Below are positions 1-8,687 of a DNA stretch of 64,000 nt, piece after piece. The stretch lies in assembly GCF_030848395.1 (NCBI RefSeq), contig NZ_JAVDBT010000001.1, forward strand, positions 1 to 64,000. Reading direction: 5' to 3'. The notes under the pieces are model-generated. The model was given only the letters and a program-made list of their open reading frames with translations. It had not been told where the DNA came from and ran no database searches. Made by a program: the position numbers and the translations under genes. Source of the stretch: Pseudogemmobacter lacusdianii. Lineage in GTDB: Bacteria; Pseudomonadota; Alphaproteobacteria; Rhodobacterales; Rhodobacteraceae. How positions within the stretch are numbered: position 1 is the first letter of the stretch; each line of letters opens with the position of its first letter.

Positions 1-41
1 CCGTCGTCGCCCTCGCCGCAACCGTCATCTTCTGGCTATGA
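1..41 (+). CDS. 3' end of a membrane protein gene (partial)
   Basis: The third frame of the first bases is open and ends with TGA at 39-41. The encoded tail VVALAATVIFWL is hydrophobic and looks like the end of a C-terminal membrane helix. The gene runs off the left edge, so the family cannot be named. The call rests only on this 12-residue tail and the hairpin that follows at 91-123. Confidence 0.4.
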   Translation, partial: VVALAATVIFWL

Positions 42-90
42 CACAAGAACGAGTCCTGACCCTAGAGAAACTCTTCATGAAGTGCCTTCC

Positions 91-123
91 GCGGCGGTTC
101 TTAACTGAGGGATGAACCGCCGC
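91..123. terminator. Inverted repeat between convergent genes
   Basis: GCGGCGGTTC at 91-100 is the exact complement of GAACCGCCGC at 114-123, with a 13-nt loop. It lies between the partial plus-strand gene ending at 41 and the minus-strand gene ending at 156. This suits a shared terminator, but there is no run of T on either side. Confidence 0.45.
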
Positions 124-155
124 CTGCTGGCGTGCAGTAGTTTGGACCTGGCCCC

Positions 156-2135
156 CTACGCCGCCTCATCCACCAGCCCCACGATGTCCATCATGATCCG
201 GTTCAGCTCAAAGTCCTTCGGCGTATAGACCGCGGCGACGCCCATTTGGCGCAGGGCCTCGGCGTCTTCTTCGGGGATGATGCCTCCGACCACGACGGGG
301 AGCCGCAGGCCTGCGGCGCGCAAAGCCTCGAGCGTGTCGGCGATCAAAGCGAGGTGGCTGCCGGAGAGGATGGAGAGGCCCAAGACATGGGCCTCTTGGT
401 CGGCGGCGGCGGCGGCGATCTCGGCGGGGGTGAGGCGGATGCCCTCGTAATGGATGTCCATGCCGCAGTCGCGGGCGCGGGCGGCGATTTGCTCGGCGCC
501 GTTGGAATGGCCGTCGAGGCCGGGTTTGCCCATGACGAATTTGAGCCGGCGGCCGAGTTTTTGCGAGACCGCATCGACGGCGGCGCGGATCGGCTCAAGC
601 CCTTCGGTGCGGTTGGAGGGGGATTTCGACACGCCGGTCGGGCCGCGGTATTCGCCGAAGGCCGCGCGTACGACATTGCCCCATTCGCCGGTGGTGGCGC
701 CGGCGCGGGCGCAGGCGATGGAGGCGGGCATGATATTGGCGCCGGAGCGGGCGGCCTCACGCAGTTCGGTCAGGGCGGCGGCGACGGCATCGCTGTCGCG
801 GGCGGCGCGCCAAGCTTGCAGGCGGGCGATCTGGTCGGCCTCGGCCGCAGGATCGGCTGCCATGATCGCGCCATCGCCGGCGGTGAGGGGGGAGGGCTCG
901 CCCTTTTGCCAGCGGTTGACGCCGACGACCACGGTTTCGCCGGATTCGATGCGGGCGATGCGCGCGGCATTGGCCTCGACCAGACGGGATTTCATATGCT
1001 CGATCGCGGCGACGGCGCCGCCCATGGCGTCGATCTGGGCCAGCTCGGCCCGCGCGCCCTCTTTCAGGGCTTGGACCTTGCGGTCAACGGCGGGGTTGCC
1101 GTCGAAGAGGTCGTCATATTCCAAGAGGTCGGTCTCATAGGCGAGGATTTGCTGCATGCGCAGCGACCATTGCTGGTCCCAGGGGCGCGGCAGGCCCAAG
1201 GCCTCGTTCCAAGCGGGGAGTTGGACGGCGCGGGCGCGGGCGTTTTTCGAAAGCGTGACGGCGAGCATTTCGAGAAGGATGCGGTAGACGTTGTTTTCCG
1301 GCTGCGGCTCGGTGAGGCCAAGGGAGTTCACCTGCACGCCATAGCGGAAGCGGCGGAATTTGGCGTCTTGGATGCCGTAGCGGGTCTCGGTGATCTCGTC
1401 CCACAGCTCGACAAAGGCGCGCATCTTGCACAGCTCGGTGACGAAGCGGATGCCGGCGTTGACGAAGAAGGAGATGCGGCCGACCATGGCGGGGAAATCG
1501 GCGGGCGAGACCTTGGTTTTGAGGTCGTCGAGCACCGCGACGGCGGTGGCGAGGGCATAGGCCAGCTCTTGCTCGGGCGTGGCTCCGGCCTCTTGCAGAT
1601 GGTAGGAGCAGACGTTCATCGGGTTCCACTTCGGCAGATGCGCCTGAGTGTAGGCCGCGACATCGGTGATCATCCGAAGCGAGGGTTTCGGCGGGCAGAT
1701 ATAGGTGCCGCGCGAGAGATATTCTTTGATGAGATCGTTCTGCACCGTGCCTTGCAGGGCTGAGATATCAGCGCCTTGCTCCTCGGCGGTGGCGATATAA
1801 AGCGCCAAGAGCCAAGGGGCGGTGGCGTTGATCGTCATCGAGGTGTTCATCTGCTCCAGCGGGATATCGGCGAAAAGCGCGCGCATATCGCCGAGGTGGG
1901 CCACCGGCACGCCGACCTTGCCGACCTCGCCCTTGGCGCGGGGATCGTCGCTGTCATAGCCGGTCTGGGTGGGCAGATCGAAGGCGACGGAAAGGCCGGT
2001 TTGGCCTTTGGCGAGGTTCGAGCGGTAAAGCGCGTTGGAGGCGCTTGCGGTGGAATGTCCGGCATAGGTGCGAAAGAGCCAAGGCTTGTCGGTTTTGACC
2101 GAGGTTTCGGTCTGGGGCTTGGCTGCTTCCGTCAT
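156..2135 (-). CDS. ecm: Ethylmalonyl-CoA mutase (B12-dependent)
   Basis: A 659-residue acyl-CoA mutase of the MeaA/Ecm type. It converts ethylmalonyl-CoA to methylsuccinyl-CoA in the ethylmalonyl-CoA pathway of acetyl-CoA assimilation. The N-terminal part carries the mutase barrel (WLFRTYAGHSTA near the start, AFDLPTQTGYDSD). The C-terminal part is a cobalamin-binding domain with the DxHxxG motif (KPGLDGHSNG), LSGSH and VVVGG. The start at 2135 is chosen because GGAGA lies just upstream and the longer reading frame begins with unrelated sequence. The paralogous methylmalonyl-CoA mutase has a similar fold. Ecm is preferred because crotonyl-CoA carboxylase/reductase, the partner enzyme, lies 2.5 kb away on the same strand. 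Confidence 0.93.
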   Translation of the reverse strand: MTEAAKPQTETSVKTDKPWLFRTYAGHSTASASNALYRSNLAKGQTGLSVAFDLPTQTGYDSDDPRAKGEVGKVGVPVAHLGDMRALFADIPLEQMNTSMTINATAPWLLALYIATAEEQGADISALQGTVQNDLIKEYLSRGTYICPPKPSLRMITDVAAYTQAHLPKWNPMNVCSYHLQEAGATPEQELAYALATAVAVLDDLKTKVSPADFPAMVGRISFFVNAGIRFVTELCKMRAFVELWDEITETRYGIQDAKFRRFRYGVQVNSLGLTEPQPENNVYRILLEMLAVTLSKNARARAVQLPAWNEALGLPRPWDQQWSLRMQQILAYETDLLEYDDLFDGNPAVDRKVQALKEGARAELAQIDAMGGAVAAIEHMKSRLVEANAARIARIESGETVVVGVNRWQKGEPSPLTAGDGAIMAADPAAEADQIARLQAWRAARDSDAVAAALTELREAARSGANIMPASIACARAGATTGEWGNVVRAAFGEYRGPTGVSKSPSNRTEGLEPIRAAVDAVSQKLGRRLKFVMGKPGLDGHSNGAEQIAARARDCGMDIHYEGIRLTPAEIAAAAADQEAHVLGLSILSGSHLALIADTLEALRAAGLRLPVVVGGIIPEEDAEALRQMGVAAVYTPKDFELNRIMMDIVGLVDEAA

Positions 2136-2221
2136 CGCATTCTCCGTCGCAGGCTTGCGCAAGGGGAGGAGACTTGGGCTCTCATCCGAATCTGGCTGCG
2201 CAATATTATTTCGCTGGAAAA

Positions 2222-2251
2222 TGGATAGCTGCAACAATCGCACCTTGTCAA
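2222..2251 (-). promoter_or_regulatory. Candidate promoter of ecm
   Basis: On the minus strand TTGACA (2251-2246) is followed after 18 nt by TATCCA (2227-2222), about 87 bp before the ecm start. The -35 box is perfect and the -10 box is weak. The assignment is by inspection only. Confidence 0.35.
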
Positions 2252-2283
2252 TCGCTGCGCCGCAGCGATGCCGTTGCGGCATC
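2251..2283. repeat. Two overlapping perfect inverted repeats
   Basis: ATCGCTGCG-C-CGCAGCGAT spans 2251-2269 and GATGCCG-TTG-CGGCATC spans 2267-2283. They share three bases, so only one hairpin can form fully at a time. They lie between the end of the AsnC-like gene (2301) and the candidate -35 box of ecm, and may act as terminator or operator. Confidence 0.5.
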
Positions 2284-2300
2284 GCCGGGGCTTTGGCCGC

Positions 2301-2537
2301 TTAGAAGGCCTTGAAGGTCATCGTGGTCAGCGTCTGCGAGACATGCGGCACGATGAAGAGCTTTGAGGCCAGATATTGGCCAATGTCTTGATCTTCAGGG
2401 ATATAAACTTTGGCGATCAGATCCCATTCGCCAGAGGTCGAGTAAAGCTCGCTCACCACTTCCAGATCCCAGATGGCATTGGCCACCTCATAGGTTTTGC
2501 CGGGGGTGCAGCGAAATTGGACGAATACCAGCGCCAT
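2301..2537 (-). CDS. Stand-alone AsnC/Lrp-type ligand-binding (RAM) protein
   Basis: A 78-residue protein equal to the C-terminal effector domain of Lrp/AsnC regulators without the helix-turn-helix. Supporting features are a MALVFVQFRC opening strand, the GEWDLIAKV segment and a final strand near VSQTLTTMTF. Such stand-alone RAM domains are known and are thought to bind amino acids or to assemble with full-length Lrp proteins. The start at 2537 has an excellent AGGAGG ribosome site, so the protein is complete rather than a truncated regulator. It lies directly upstream of ecm on the same strand, separated by the candidate ecm promoter. Confidence 0.8.
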   Translation of the reverse strand: MALVFVQFRCTPGKTYEVANAIWDLEVVSELYSTSGEWDLIAKVYIPEDQDIGQYLASKLFIVPHVSQTLTTMTFKAF

Positions 2538-2631
2538 TTGGGGCCTCCTTTGGATGGCGCCGAGGGTAAGGCGGAAGGGCTGGCGCTGCAACGGGGGCTG
2601 GAGGGCTTCGCGCCCCTTCAGACCTTCCCGC

Positions 2632-2652
2632 GGCGTATTTTTATCAATGAAA
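2632..2652 (+). repeat. Dispersed intergenic motif, copy A (degenerate)
   Basis: A variant of the motif GGAGTA-TTTTT-ATCAAGATGAA, here GGCGTA with the AG before ATGAA lost. A GC-rich imperfect hairpin (about 2598-2621) precedes it, as in the better copies. Confidence 0.6.
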
Positions 2653-2670
2653 CGGGGGCGCGGGTGGCTC

Positions 2671-2726
2671 TTGGAGGGGCTGCGCGCCCCTCCAAACCTC
2701 CTGCGGAGTATTTTTATCAAGATGAA
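2671..2726 (+). repeat. Hairpin plus dispersed intergenic motif, copy B
   Basis: A perfect hairpin TTGGAGGGGC-TGCGC-GCCCCTCCAA (2671-2695) is followed by the full motif at 2705-2726. It sits between the RecD-like gene (ending at 2772) and the AsnC-like gene (starting at 2537), both on the minus strand. Read in their direction, the motif comes before the hairpin. Confidence 0.75.
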
Positions 2727-2771
2727 AAGGCCGGGAGGGGGCGCTGTGATCCGGGCGGCGGCGTTTTCGGG

Positions 2772-4298
2772 TTAGTCTTCTTGGGCTTGCAGGGCGAGGG
2801 GGGCGGGGGCCTGTTTGAGATCAGCGACCGAGAGCGGGGTGGTGGGGCGGGCGAGGCGGTTGCGCACGATCCAATGCAGGCGCTTTTCGGCGCGGGTGAT
2901 CGCGACGTAGGCGAGGCGCTTCCAGAGCGGCACCCCGGCCTCGGTCCGGTTGGCCCAAGCGGCGGCGGAGAGGTCGGGGGCGAAGACCTGCACCTCGGGC
3001 CATTGTGAGCCTTGCGCCTTGTGGATGGTGACGGCGGCGCCGTGCAGGAAGGCCGCACCCATCGTGGCGGCATGTGGGATGAAGGGTTCTTCCTCATCGG
3101 GTTTTTCGATCTTGATGATCGAGGCGGCGGAGAGTTGCGGGTCTTCGGTGCCAAGGACGTGCAGCTTGGCAAAGCCCGTGCGCGAGCCCGGACCAAGGTA
3201 GATCACCTGCGCGCCCTTGATTAACCCGCGGGCTTCAAGGTCGATGCGCTTTTTGCGGTGTTTAAGCGGCAGTTCGATCCCGTCGCAGACCAAGGGTTCG
3301 CCGGGGAGGAGGTCGGTTTCGGGCGCGCCATGCGCCATGCGGAAGGCTTGGATCAGTTTGATCCGCGTGGCGTTGCGCCAGACCAGAACCGGGCTGCGCG
3401 CCATGAGATCGCTGTCGACCCGCTCGGACCAGACCACGCGGTCATCGTTGCGGGCGCGCTCTTGCACCATGCGCTCGAAGCCGTCGAAGGTGAGGTTTTC
3501 GTCGGCCAAAGCATGGGCGAGGTCGAGGATCGGGTTGTCTTGGGTTTGGCGGTGGATGCGGTTGAGGTGCAACTGGCGGGTGGGGCCGAGTTTGTCGAAG
3601 ACCATCTCACCCGAGAGGCCGACGGGGGCAAGCTGGGCCGGATCGCCGAAGAGGACGAGGCGCGGGAAGATCTCGCGCAGGTCGTCAAACTGGCGTTGGT
3701 CAAGCATCGAGGCCTCATCGACGAAGCCGATGTCCAAAGGATCCTCGCGCCGCTTCCAACCCTTAATAAAGTCCGATCCTTTCAAGCCAGCGGCGGCAAG
3801 TGCGCCCGGAATCGAGGCGACTTGTTGGAAAAATGCATGTGCGCGGTCGAGCGCCTGTTCGCTGAAACCTTCGATCGTGGGGCGTGGGCCTTGGCCCGAG
3901 AGCCATTCGGCGATCTTTTCATATTCCGGGTCATAGACCGGGGTGTAGAGGATGCGGTGGATCGTGGTGGCGGGCACACCGCGCAGGCGCAAAACGGAAG
4001 CGGCCTTGTTGGTGGGGGCGAGGATTGCGAGGCTGCGGCGCTCTTTGCGCTTTTTGCTCTCGTAATCGCCGGAGATGATCTCGACCCCGGCCTCGCGCAT
4101 GGCGTTGTAAAGGCTGGCGAGCAACATGGTTTTGCCCGAACCCGCTTTGCCGGTGATCGCAAGGACCATCGATCTGCCTTCCACCGGCGGGGTGGTGAGG
4201 CCCTCGGCCAGGTCGACGCCATGGGCGTTCAGCTCGGCGGCGAGGCGGTCCCAGGCCTGGGCCTGATCGTCGGAGAAGGTAAGGGCGGGGGGCTTCAT
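2772..4298 (-). CDS. RecD-like ATP-dependent DNA helicase
   Basis: A 508-residue superfamily 1B helicase. Walker A is AITGKAGSGKT near residues 47-57. DEASML (Walker B) and FGDPAQLAPV follow in the middle. The C-terminal UvrD-like segment has VTIHKAQGSQW and WKRLAYVAITRAEKRL. It is much shorter than RecD of RecBCD and lacks the long N-terminal part of RecD2, as in the compact RecD/Pif1-like proteins annotated widely in alphaproteobacteria. It would unwind DNA in repair or replication restart; the exact role is not known. The start at 4298 fits the protein beginning MKPPALTFSDDQ. Confidence 0.85.
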   Translation of the reverse strand: MKPPALTFSDDQAQAWDRLAAELNAHGVDLAEGLTTPPVEGRSMVLAITGKAGSGKTMLLASLYNAMREAGVEIISGDYESKKRKERRSLAILAPTNKAASVLRLRGVPATTIHRILYTPVYDPEYEKIAEWLSGQGPRPTIEGFSEQALDRAHAFFQQVASIPGALAAAGLKGSDFIKGWKRREDPLDIGFVDEASMLDQRQFDDLREIFPRLVLFGDPAQLAPVGLSGEMVFDKLGPTRQLHLNRIHRQTQDNPILDLAHALADENLTFDGFERMVQERARNDDRVVWSERVDSDLMARSPVLVWRNATRIKLIQAFRMAHGAPETDLLPGEPLVCDGIELPLKHRKKRIDLEARGLIKGAQVIYLGPGSRTGFAKLHVLGTEDPQLSAASIIKIEKPDEEEPFIPHAATMGAAFLHGAAVTIHKAQGSQWPEVQVFAPDLSAAAWANRTEAGVPLWKRLAYVAITRAEKRLHWIVRNRLARPTTPLSVADLKQAPAPLALQAQED

Positions 4299-4350
4299 CG
4301 CGGCAGATTAGCCGGGACAAGCGGGAAGGGCCACCCCAACCGGGCGGGGC

Positions 4351-4521
4351 TTAGTGCTTGGTTTCCGAGCGGGCGGGGCGGCGCGGGGGATCGGCCTTGG
4401 CGATCTCGACCTCGGCTGCGGCCAGGGTGCGCTCGACATGAAGGGCCAGGTCCGGCAGGTCATTGCGGCGCGCATAGCTCAGCATATCGTGCAGAACATC
4501 GAACACCCAATCGTGCCGCAT
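4351..4521 (-). CDS. Small conserved hypothetical protein
   Basis: A 56-residue protein beginning MRHDWVFDVLHDML. It is predicted mostly helical, with a charged C-terminus. The start at 4521 is preferred over the upstream in-frame ATG at 4587 because GGGGG lies at a good distance and the longer version would begin inside the hairpin at 4547-4590. It lies between the helicase and ccr on the same strand. No function is recognised. Confidence 0.6.
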   Translation of the reverse strand: MRHDWVFDVLHDMLSYARRNDLPDLALHVERTLAAAEVEIAKADPPRRPARSETKH

Positions 4522-4546
4522 GTGGCCCCCGCTGATCCGGTTCCGC

Positions 4547-4590
4547 GCTTTGCTTTGCAAAGGGTGCTGTGACCCTTCGCAAAGCAAAGC
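4547..4590. repeat. Long hairpin downstream of ccr
   Basis: GCTTTGCTTTGC (4547-4558) pairs with GCAAAGCAAAGC (4579-4590), and AAGGGT (4560-4565) pairs with ACCCTT (4572-4577). There is one A/C mismatch and a 6-nt loop: 18 paired bases in 44 nt. It lies between the end of ccr (4705) and the small gene starting at 4521. It could end ccr transcription or shield the small gene's leader. No T-run follows it. Confidence 0.7.
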
Positions 4591-4704
4591 CTGTGACGGC
4601 GCGTCTAGACAAGCGAAAAGCGCAGATGCGGGCGGTGGGGCCGCTGCAAAGGGCCAAGTTTGCAGCGGCTTTGCGTGAAAATACGCAGGTTTTGACCGGT
4701 TTTG

Positions 4705-5997
4705 TTAACCTTTACGGCCGGCTTCGAGCGCGTCTTCAAAGGTGCGCAAGCCCGTGCGCGGGGCCTGCACCAGCACCGCCATATTGCCGGGCTTGTGCTG
4801 GTTCTTCCACATCAGCGTATGCGCTTGGGGGATCTCAGCCCACGGGAAAACCTCGGACATGCAGGGGTCCAAGCGGCGCTCGACCATCAGTTTGTTGGCG
4901 GCGGCGGCTTGTTTCAGATGCGCGAAATGGCTGCCCTGCAAGCGCTTTTGGTGCATCCACATATAGCGCACGTCGAAGGTGCAGTTGAAGCCCGAGGTGC
5001 CAGCGCAGATCACCACCATGCCGCCCTTTTTGCAGATCAGCGAGGAGACCGGGAAAGTGGCCTCGCCGGGATGCTCGAACACCATATCGACATTGACGCC
5101 TTTGCCGGTGATGTCCCAGATCGCTTTGCCGAAGCGGCGGGCCTCTTTGAGCCAAGTGTTATACTCTTCCGAGTTAACCTTTGGCAGCTGGCCCCAGCAG
5201 GAAAAGTCGTTGCGGTTGATGACGCCTTTGGCGCCCAAGGACAGCACGAAATCGCGCTTGGATTCGTCGGAGATGACGCCGATCGCATTGGCGCCAGCGG
5301 TATTGGCCAGCTGGATCGCGTAGGAGCCGAGGCCGCCCGAAGCGCCCCACACGAGCACGTTCTGGCCGGGCTTCAGGTCATGCGGGGCATGGCCGAAGAG
5401 CATCCGGTAGGCGGTGGCGAGGGTGAGGGTGTAGCAGGCCGATTCCTCCCACGTCAGGTGCTTGGGGCGGGGCATCAGCTGCTGGGCCTGCACGCGGGTG
5501 AATTGCGAGAAGGAGCCGTCATTGGTCTCGTAGCCCCAGATGCGCTGGGTGGGTGAGAACATCGGATCGCCGCCGTTGCATTCTTCATCGTCGCCGTCGT
5601 CTTGGTTGCAATGCACCACGACCTCGTCGCCGACTTTCCAGCGCTTCACTTTGTCGCCCACGGCCCAGACGATGCCCGAAGCATCCGAGCCCGCCACGTG
5701 GAAATCTTGCTTATGGCCGTCGAAGGGCGAGATCGGCACGCCGAGACCGGCCCAGACGCCGTTGTAGTTCACGCCTGCCGCCATCACCAAGACCAGAACG
5801 TCATGGCTGCCGAGCTTCCAAGTGTCGACGACTTCCAACTGCATCGCATCTTCGGGCGCGCCATGGCGGTCGCGGCGGATCGACCAAGCATACATTTGCG
5901 CGGGAACATGGCCCAAGGGCGGCATCTCACCGATCTCGTAGAGATCCTTCACGGGCGCATCATAGGCGGCGATGCCGCTTGCATGGTCCAGAGCCAT
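4705..5997 (-). CDS. ccr: Crotonyl-CoA carboxylase/reductase
   Basis: A 430-residue medium-chain dehydrogenase/reductase family enzyme, the usual length for Ccr. It reductively carboxylates crotonyl-CoA with NADPH and CO2 to (2S)-ethylmalonyl-CoA, the committing step of the ethylmalonyl-CoA pathway. The N-terminal GroES-like part contains VNYNGVWAGLG and the Ccr-typical HCNQDDGDDEECNGGDPMF. The Rossmann part has VLVWGASGGLGSYAIQLA. The start at 5997 is chosen over 6015 because GGAGAG precedes it and lies inside the longer alternative. Its substrate-level partner ecm is nearby on the same strand. Confidence 0.96.
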   Translation of the reverse strand: MALDHASGIAAYDAPVKDLYEIGEMPPLGHVPAQMYAWSIRRDRHGAPEDAMQLEVVDTWKLGSHDVLVLVMAAGVNYNGVWAGLGVPISPFDGHKQDFHVAGSDASGIVWAVGDKVKRWKVGDEVVVHCNQDDGDDEECNGGDPMFSPTQRIWGYETNDGSFSQFTRVQAQQLMPRPKHLTWEESACYTLTLATAYRMLFGHAPHDLKPGQNVLVWGASGGLGSYAIQLANTAGANAIGVISDESKRDFVLSLGAKGVINRNDFSCWGQLPKVNSEEYNTWLKEARRFGKAIWDITGKGVNVDMVFEHPGEATFPVSSLICKKGGMVVICAGTSGFNCTFDVRYMWMHQKRLQGSHFAHLKQAAAANKLMVERRLDPCMSEVFPWAEIPQAHTLMWKNQHKPGNMAVLVQAPRTGLRTFEDALEAGRKG

Positions 5998-6104
5998 TGC
6001 ACTCTCCATTGGCATGCCGCGCCGCAGAATCGGGCGCGGTCTTGCGGCAAGGATTAGAATTGGCCGCGCAAGAATGCAATGGTTGGAGTTGTAGTTTTGT
6101 AATT

Positions 6105-7484
6105 TTATGTCCGCTGCGTTGCGGCATTGTCGTGTGGCGGTGGCGCTGGCTGCGGGATTGACGCGGCGTAGAAGGCCAAAAGCGCTTCTTTGCCGGGGAT
6201 GGGGTGCAGCCTGTCGGAGATGAGGCCGCGGGTTTGTAACTGGGTCAGGCCTTCGGCCAAAGTGGCCTTGGCGCCGCCTTGGGGCAGGTGCAGAACCGCG
6301 CCGCTGGCTTCAAGGTTTTGGGTAAGCTCTTCGATATGCTGCAAAAGCTGCGTTTTGCTGGCGGGATTTTGGGCGAGCGCGGCGGCGGTCAGGGGGACGG
6401 GCAGCACCGGCACGGCTTCGGCGATGCTTTGCATGAGCTGACGGCCGAGGCTGTCGACCGGGTCTTGCGGGGCGGTTGAAAGGAAGCTGCGCAGCGAGAG
6501 CGGCGGGCCGAAGGCGACGGCGGCGGTGCCGAAGCCCGAGGTTTTGCCGCGCCGCCGCGCCCAGAAAAAGCGCAAGGCCTGATAACCGACGCGCAGGGGG
6601 CGCAAACGGAAGCGGCGGGTGCCGGATTTGGCGGCCTCGACCAGCACGCGGTCTTCGAGCACGCGGTCATAGGCGAGGCCGACGGGGATGAAAACCACGT
6701 CGCGTTGGTCGGCGCTCCAGCCTTCGAGGATATAGCTGAGGAGGCCGAGTTTGGGCGGGGCGATGCGGCCGTCGAGCGACAGGCCGCCTTCGGGAAAGAT
6801 GGCTTGGGTCTGGCCCTCGGCGGTGGCAATTTGCACATAGCGGGCCAGCACTTTGCGGTAGAGCGCGTTATGGCCGCCGCGACGGATGAAATAAGCGCCC
6901 ATCGAGCGGATAAGCCCCGAGAGGGGCCAGACGCGGGCCCATTCGCCGACCGCATAAGCAATGGCGCTGCGCTCGGACACCAGCCAAGTCACGAGAAGAT
7001 AATCGACATTTGAGCGGTGGTTCATCACGAAGACCATAGTGGCCTGCGGATCAATCTGGTGCAGAGCTGGGTCGATCTTGCCAACACGGACGCGGAAGAG
7101 CCGACGGCTGAGCCATTTTGCGGCATGGGTGCCGAAGCCGAAATAGACCGTGGCGGAAAAACCCGGAACAATTTCGCGGGCGTAGCGGCGGGCCTCTTCG
7201 AAGGCGACGGCGACCGGGACGCCGGTCTCGGCGGCATGGGCCATCGCGGCCTCGATCACCTTGGGGTCATAGGCGAGGCGGGCCACCATGTCGCTGCGAC
7301 GGGCGAGTTTGAAGAGGTCGATCTTGCGGTCGAGCCTTGCGTTGAGACGGTCGAGCGCGCGCTCGGCCCGGTGGCGGAAGAACCAACGCACGGATGGGAA
7401 AAGGAAATGCGTCACGAAGCTGATCGCGGCAAAGCCGAGGATCAAGAGGAGCAGCCATTGCGGGACGGCGACGGGTTGGAACAT
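6105..7484 (-). CDS. Glycerol-3-phosphate/1-acylglycerol-3-phosphate acyltransferase-like protein
   Basis: A 459-residue PlsC/PlsB-superfamily acyltransferase. An N-terminal membrane segment (about residues 8-28, VPQWLLLLILGFAAISFVTHF) precedes the catalytic domain. That domain has the HX4D motif in MNHRSNVDYLL and the glycerophosphate-binding FPEGG block (AIFPEGGLSLDG). The HRSNVD context followed by DYLLVTWL resembles PlsB more than PlsC, but the protein is about half the length of E. coli PlsB. It is probably a membrane-bound acyltransferase of phospholipid synthesis. It lies directly upstream of ccr on the same strand; no metabolic link is evident. Confidence 0.82.
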   Translation of the reverse strand: MFQPVAVPQWLLLLILGFAAISFVTHFLFPSVRWFFRHRAERALDRLNARLDRKIDLFKLARRSDMVARLAYDPKVIEAAMAHAAETGVPVAVAFEEARRYAREIVPGFSATVYFGFGTHAAKWLSRRLFRVRVGKIDPALHQIDPQATMVFVMNHRSNVDYLLVTWLVSERSAIAYAVGEWARVWPLSGLIRSMGAYFIRRGGHNALYRKVLARYVQIATAEGQTQAIFPEGGLSLDGRIAPPKLGLLSYILEGWSADQRDVVFIPVGLAYDRVLEDRVLVEAAKSGTRRFRLRPLRVGYQALRFFWARRRGKTSGFGTAAVAFGPPLSLRSFLSTAPQDPVDSLGRQLMQSIAEAVPVLPVPLTAAALAQNPASKTQLLQHIEELTQNLEASGAVLHLPQGGAKATLAEGLTQLQTRGLISDRLHPIPGKEALLAFYAASIPQPAPPPHDNAATQRT

Positions 7485-7544
7485 GCAGGCAGGTTAACGG
7501 GTTTTGGGTGCGGCTCAATGCTGAGGTTGCGTTTGGGCCGGCAG

Positions 7545-7595
7545 CCGGGGGTTTCACACCCCCGGACCCCCGTGGAGTATTTTTATCAAGATGAA
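7545..7595 (+). repeat. Hairpin plus dispersed intergenic motif, copy C
   Basis: CCGGGGG (7545-7551) pairs with CCCCCGG (7559-7565). After ACCCCCGT comes the full motif (7574-7595). It occupies the gap between pyrD (ending at 7626) and the acyltransferase gene (starting at 7484). Confidence 0.75.
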
Positions 7596-7625
7596 ATGGG
7601 CAGGGGGAGTGGTGCCAGAGAGGGG

Positions 7626-8687
7626 TTAGAGCCAGCGGTCGCGGTCGGTGCCGACAGCCTCGGCGACGTTGGCATAGCCGTCGCGGGTGAGGAGTCGGTC
7701 GAGGCCTTTGGCGATGCGGGCGGCGAGCGACAGGCCGTGGTAGACCATGGCGGTGTAAAGCTGCACCGCGCAGGCTCCGGCGCGGATTTTGGCATAGGCC
7801 TCCTCGGCGCTGGAGATGCCGCCAACGCCGATCAGCGGCAGTTGGCCTTGGGTGAGTTGCGAAAGTTTCGCCAGCGTCCTTGTGGACTTTTCGAACACTG
7901 GAGCGCCGGAAAGGCCGCCAGCCTCGCCCTTATGTGCAGATTTCAAACCTTCGCGCGACAGCGTGGTGTTGGTCGCGATGATGCCCGAGAGGCGCGAGGA
8001 GAGCGCGACTTCGGCGATGGCGGCAAGCTCATCTTCGTTGAGATCGGGCGCGATTTTGAGGAAGACCGGGATCGGGACTTGCAGGCTGGCGCGGGCCTCC
8101 ATCACGCCTTCAAGGAGGGCGGCGAGGGCGGCGGGGCCTTGCAGATCGCGCAGCTTTTCAGTGTTGGGGGAGCTGACATTGACGGTGGCGAAATCGACAT
8201 GCGGGCCGCAGGTGGCCAGAACGCGGGCAAAGTCGGCGGCGCGGTTTTGCGAGGTTTTATTGGCGCCAAGGTTGAGGCCGACCGGCACGGGGCCCCGTTT
8301 GCGCTGCTCGAGCCGGGCGGCGATGGCGGTCATGCCGTCATTGTTGAAGCCAAAGCGGTTGATCGCGGCGCGGTCTTCTTTGAGGCGGAAAAGCCGCGGC
8401 TTGGGATTGCCATCTTGCGGCAAGGGTGTCGCGGCGCCGACCTCGATAAAGCCGAAGCCCGCGCGCGACAGCTTGGCCACGGCGGTGGCGTTTTTGTCAA
8501 AACCTGCGGCAAGGCCGACCGGGTTCAAAAGCGGCAGATCGGCCATCATGGTGCCAAGCCGGGGCGAGGTGATCGGGCCGGGCAGCGGCAAAAGGCCGGA
8601 ATTCAAGCCCTTAAGCGCCAGAGCATGCGAGGTTTCGGGATCAATCTGGCGCAGGATTGCCAGGCCGGAGGATTCGAGCAGGTTCAA
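7626..8687 (-). CDS. pyrD: Dihydroorotate dehydrogenase (quinone), class 2
   Basis: A 353-residue FMN enzyme that oxidises dihydroorotate to orotate in pyrimidine synthesis, passing electrons to quinone. The class 2 N-terminal helix region ([23 protein letters not shown]) indicates membrane association. The core shows [37 protein letters not shown] and the active-site loop [14 protein letters not shown], with serine as class 2 base. The C-terminal FMN phosphate loop is GVGGISS. Its start overlaps the stop of the upstream DUF952 gene by 4 nt, so the two are translationally coupled. Confidence 0.96.
   Translation of the reverse strand: MNLLESSGLAILRQIDPETSHALALKGLNSGLLPLPGPITSPRLGTMMADLPLLNPVGLAAGFDKNATAVAKLSRAGFGFIEVGAATPLPQDGNPKPRLFRLKEDRAAINRFGFNNDGMTAIAARLEQRKRGPVPVGLNLGANKTSQNRAADFARVLATCGPHVDFATVNVSSPNTEKLRDLQGPAALAALLEGVMEARASLQVPIPVFLKIAPDLNEDELAAIAEVALSSRLSGIIATNTTLSREGLKSAHKGEAGGLSGAPVFEKSTRTLAKLSQLTQGQLPLIGVGGISSAEEAYAKIRAGACAVQLYTAMVYHGLSLAARIAKGLDRLLTRDGYANVAEAVGTDRDRWL

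Noticed and set aside
4655-4680. Extra TTTGCAAA-type regulator site (AAGTTTGCAGCGGC) after ccr
   Set aside because: It is not palindromic and lies downstream of ccr rather than before a metabolic gene start.
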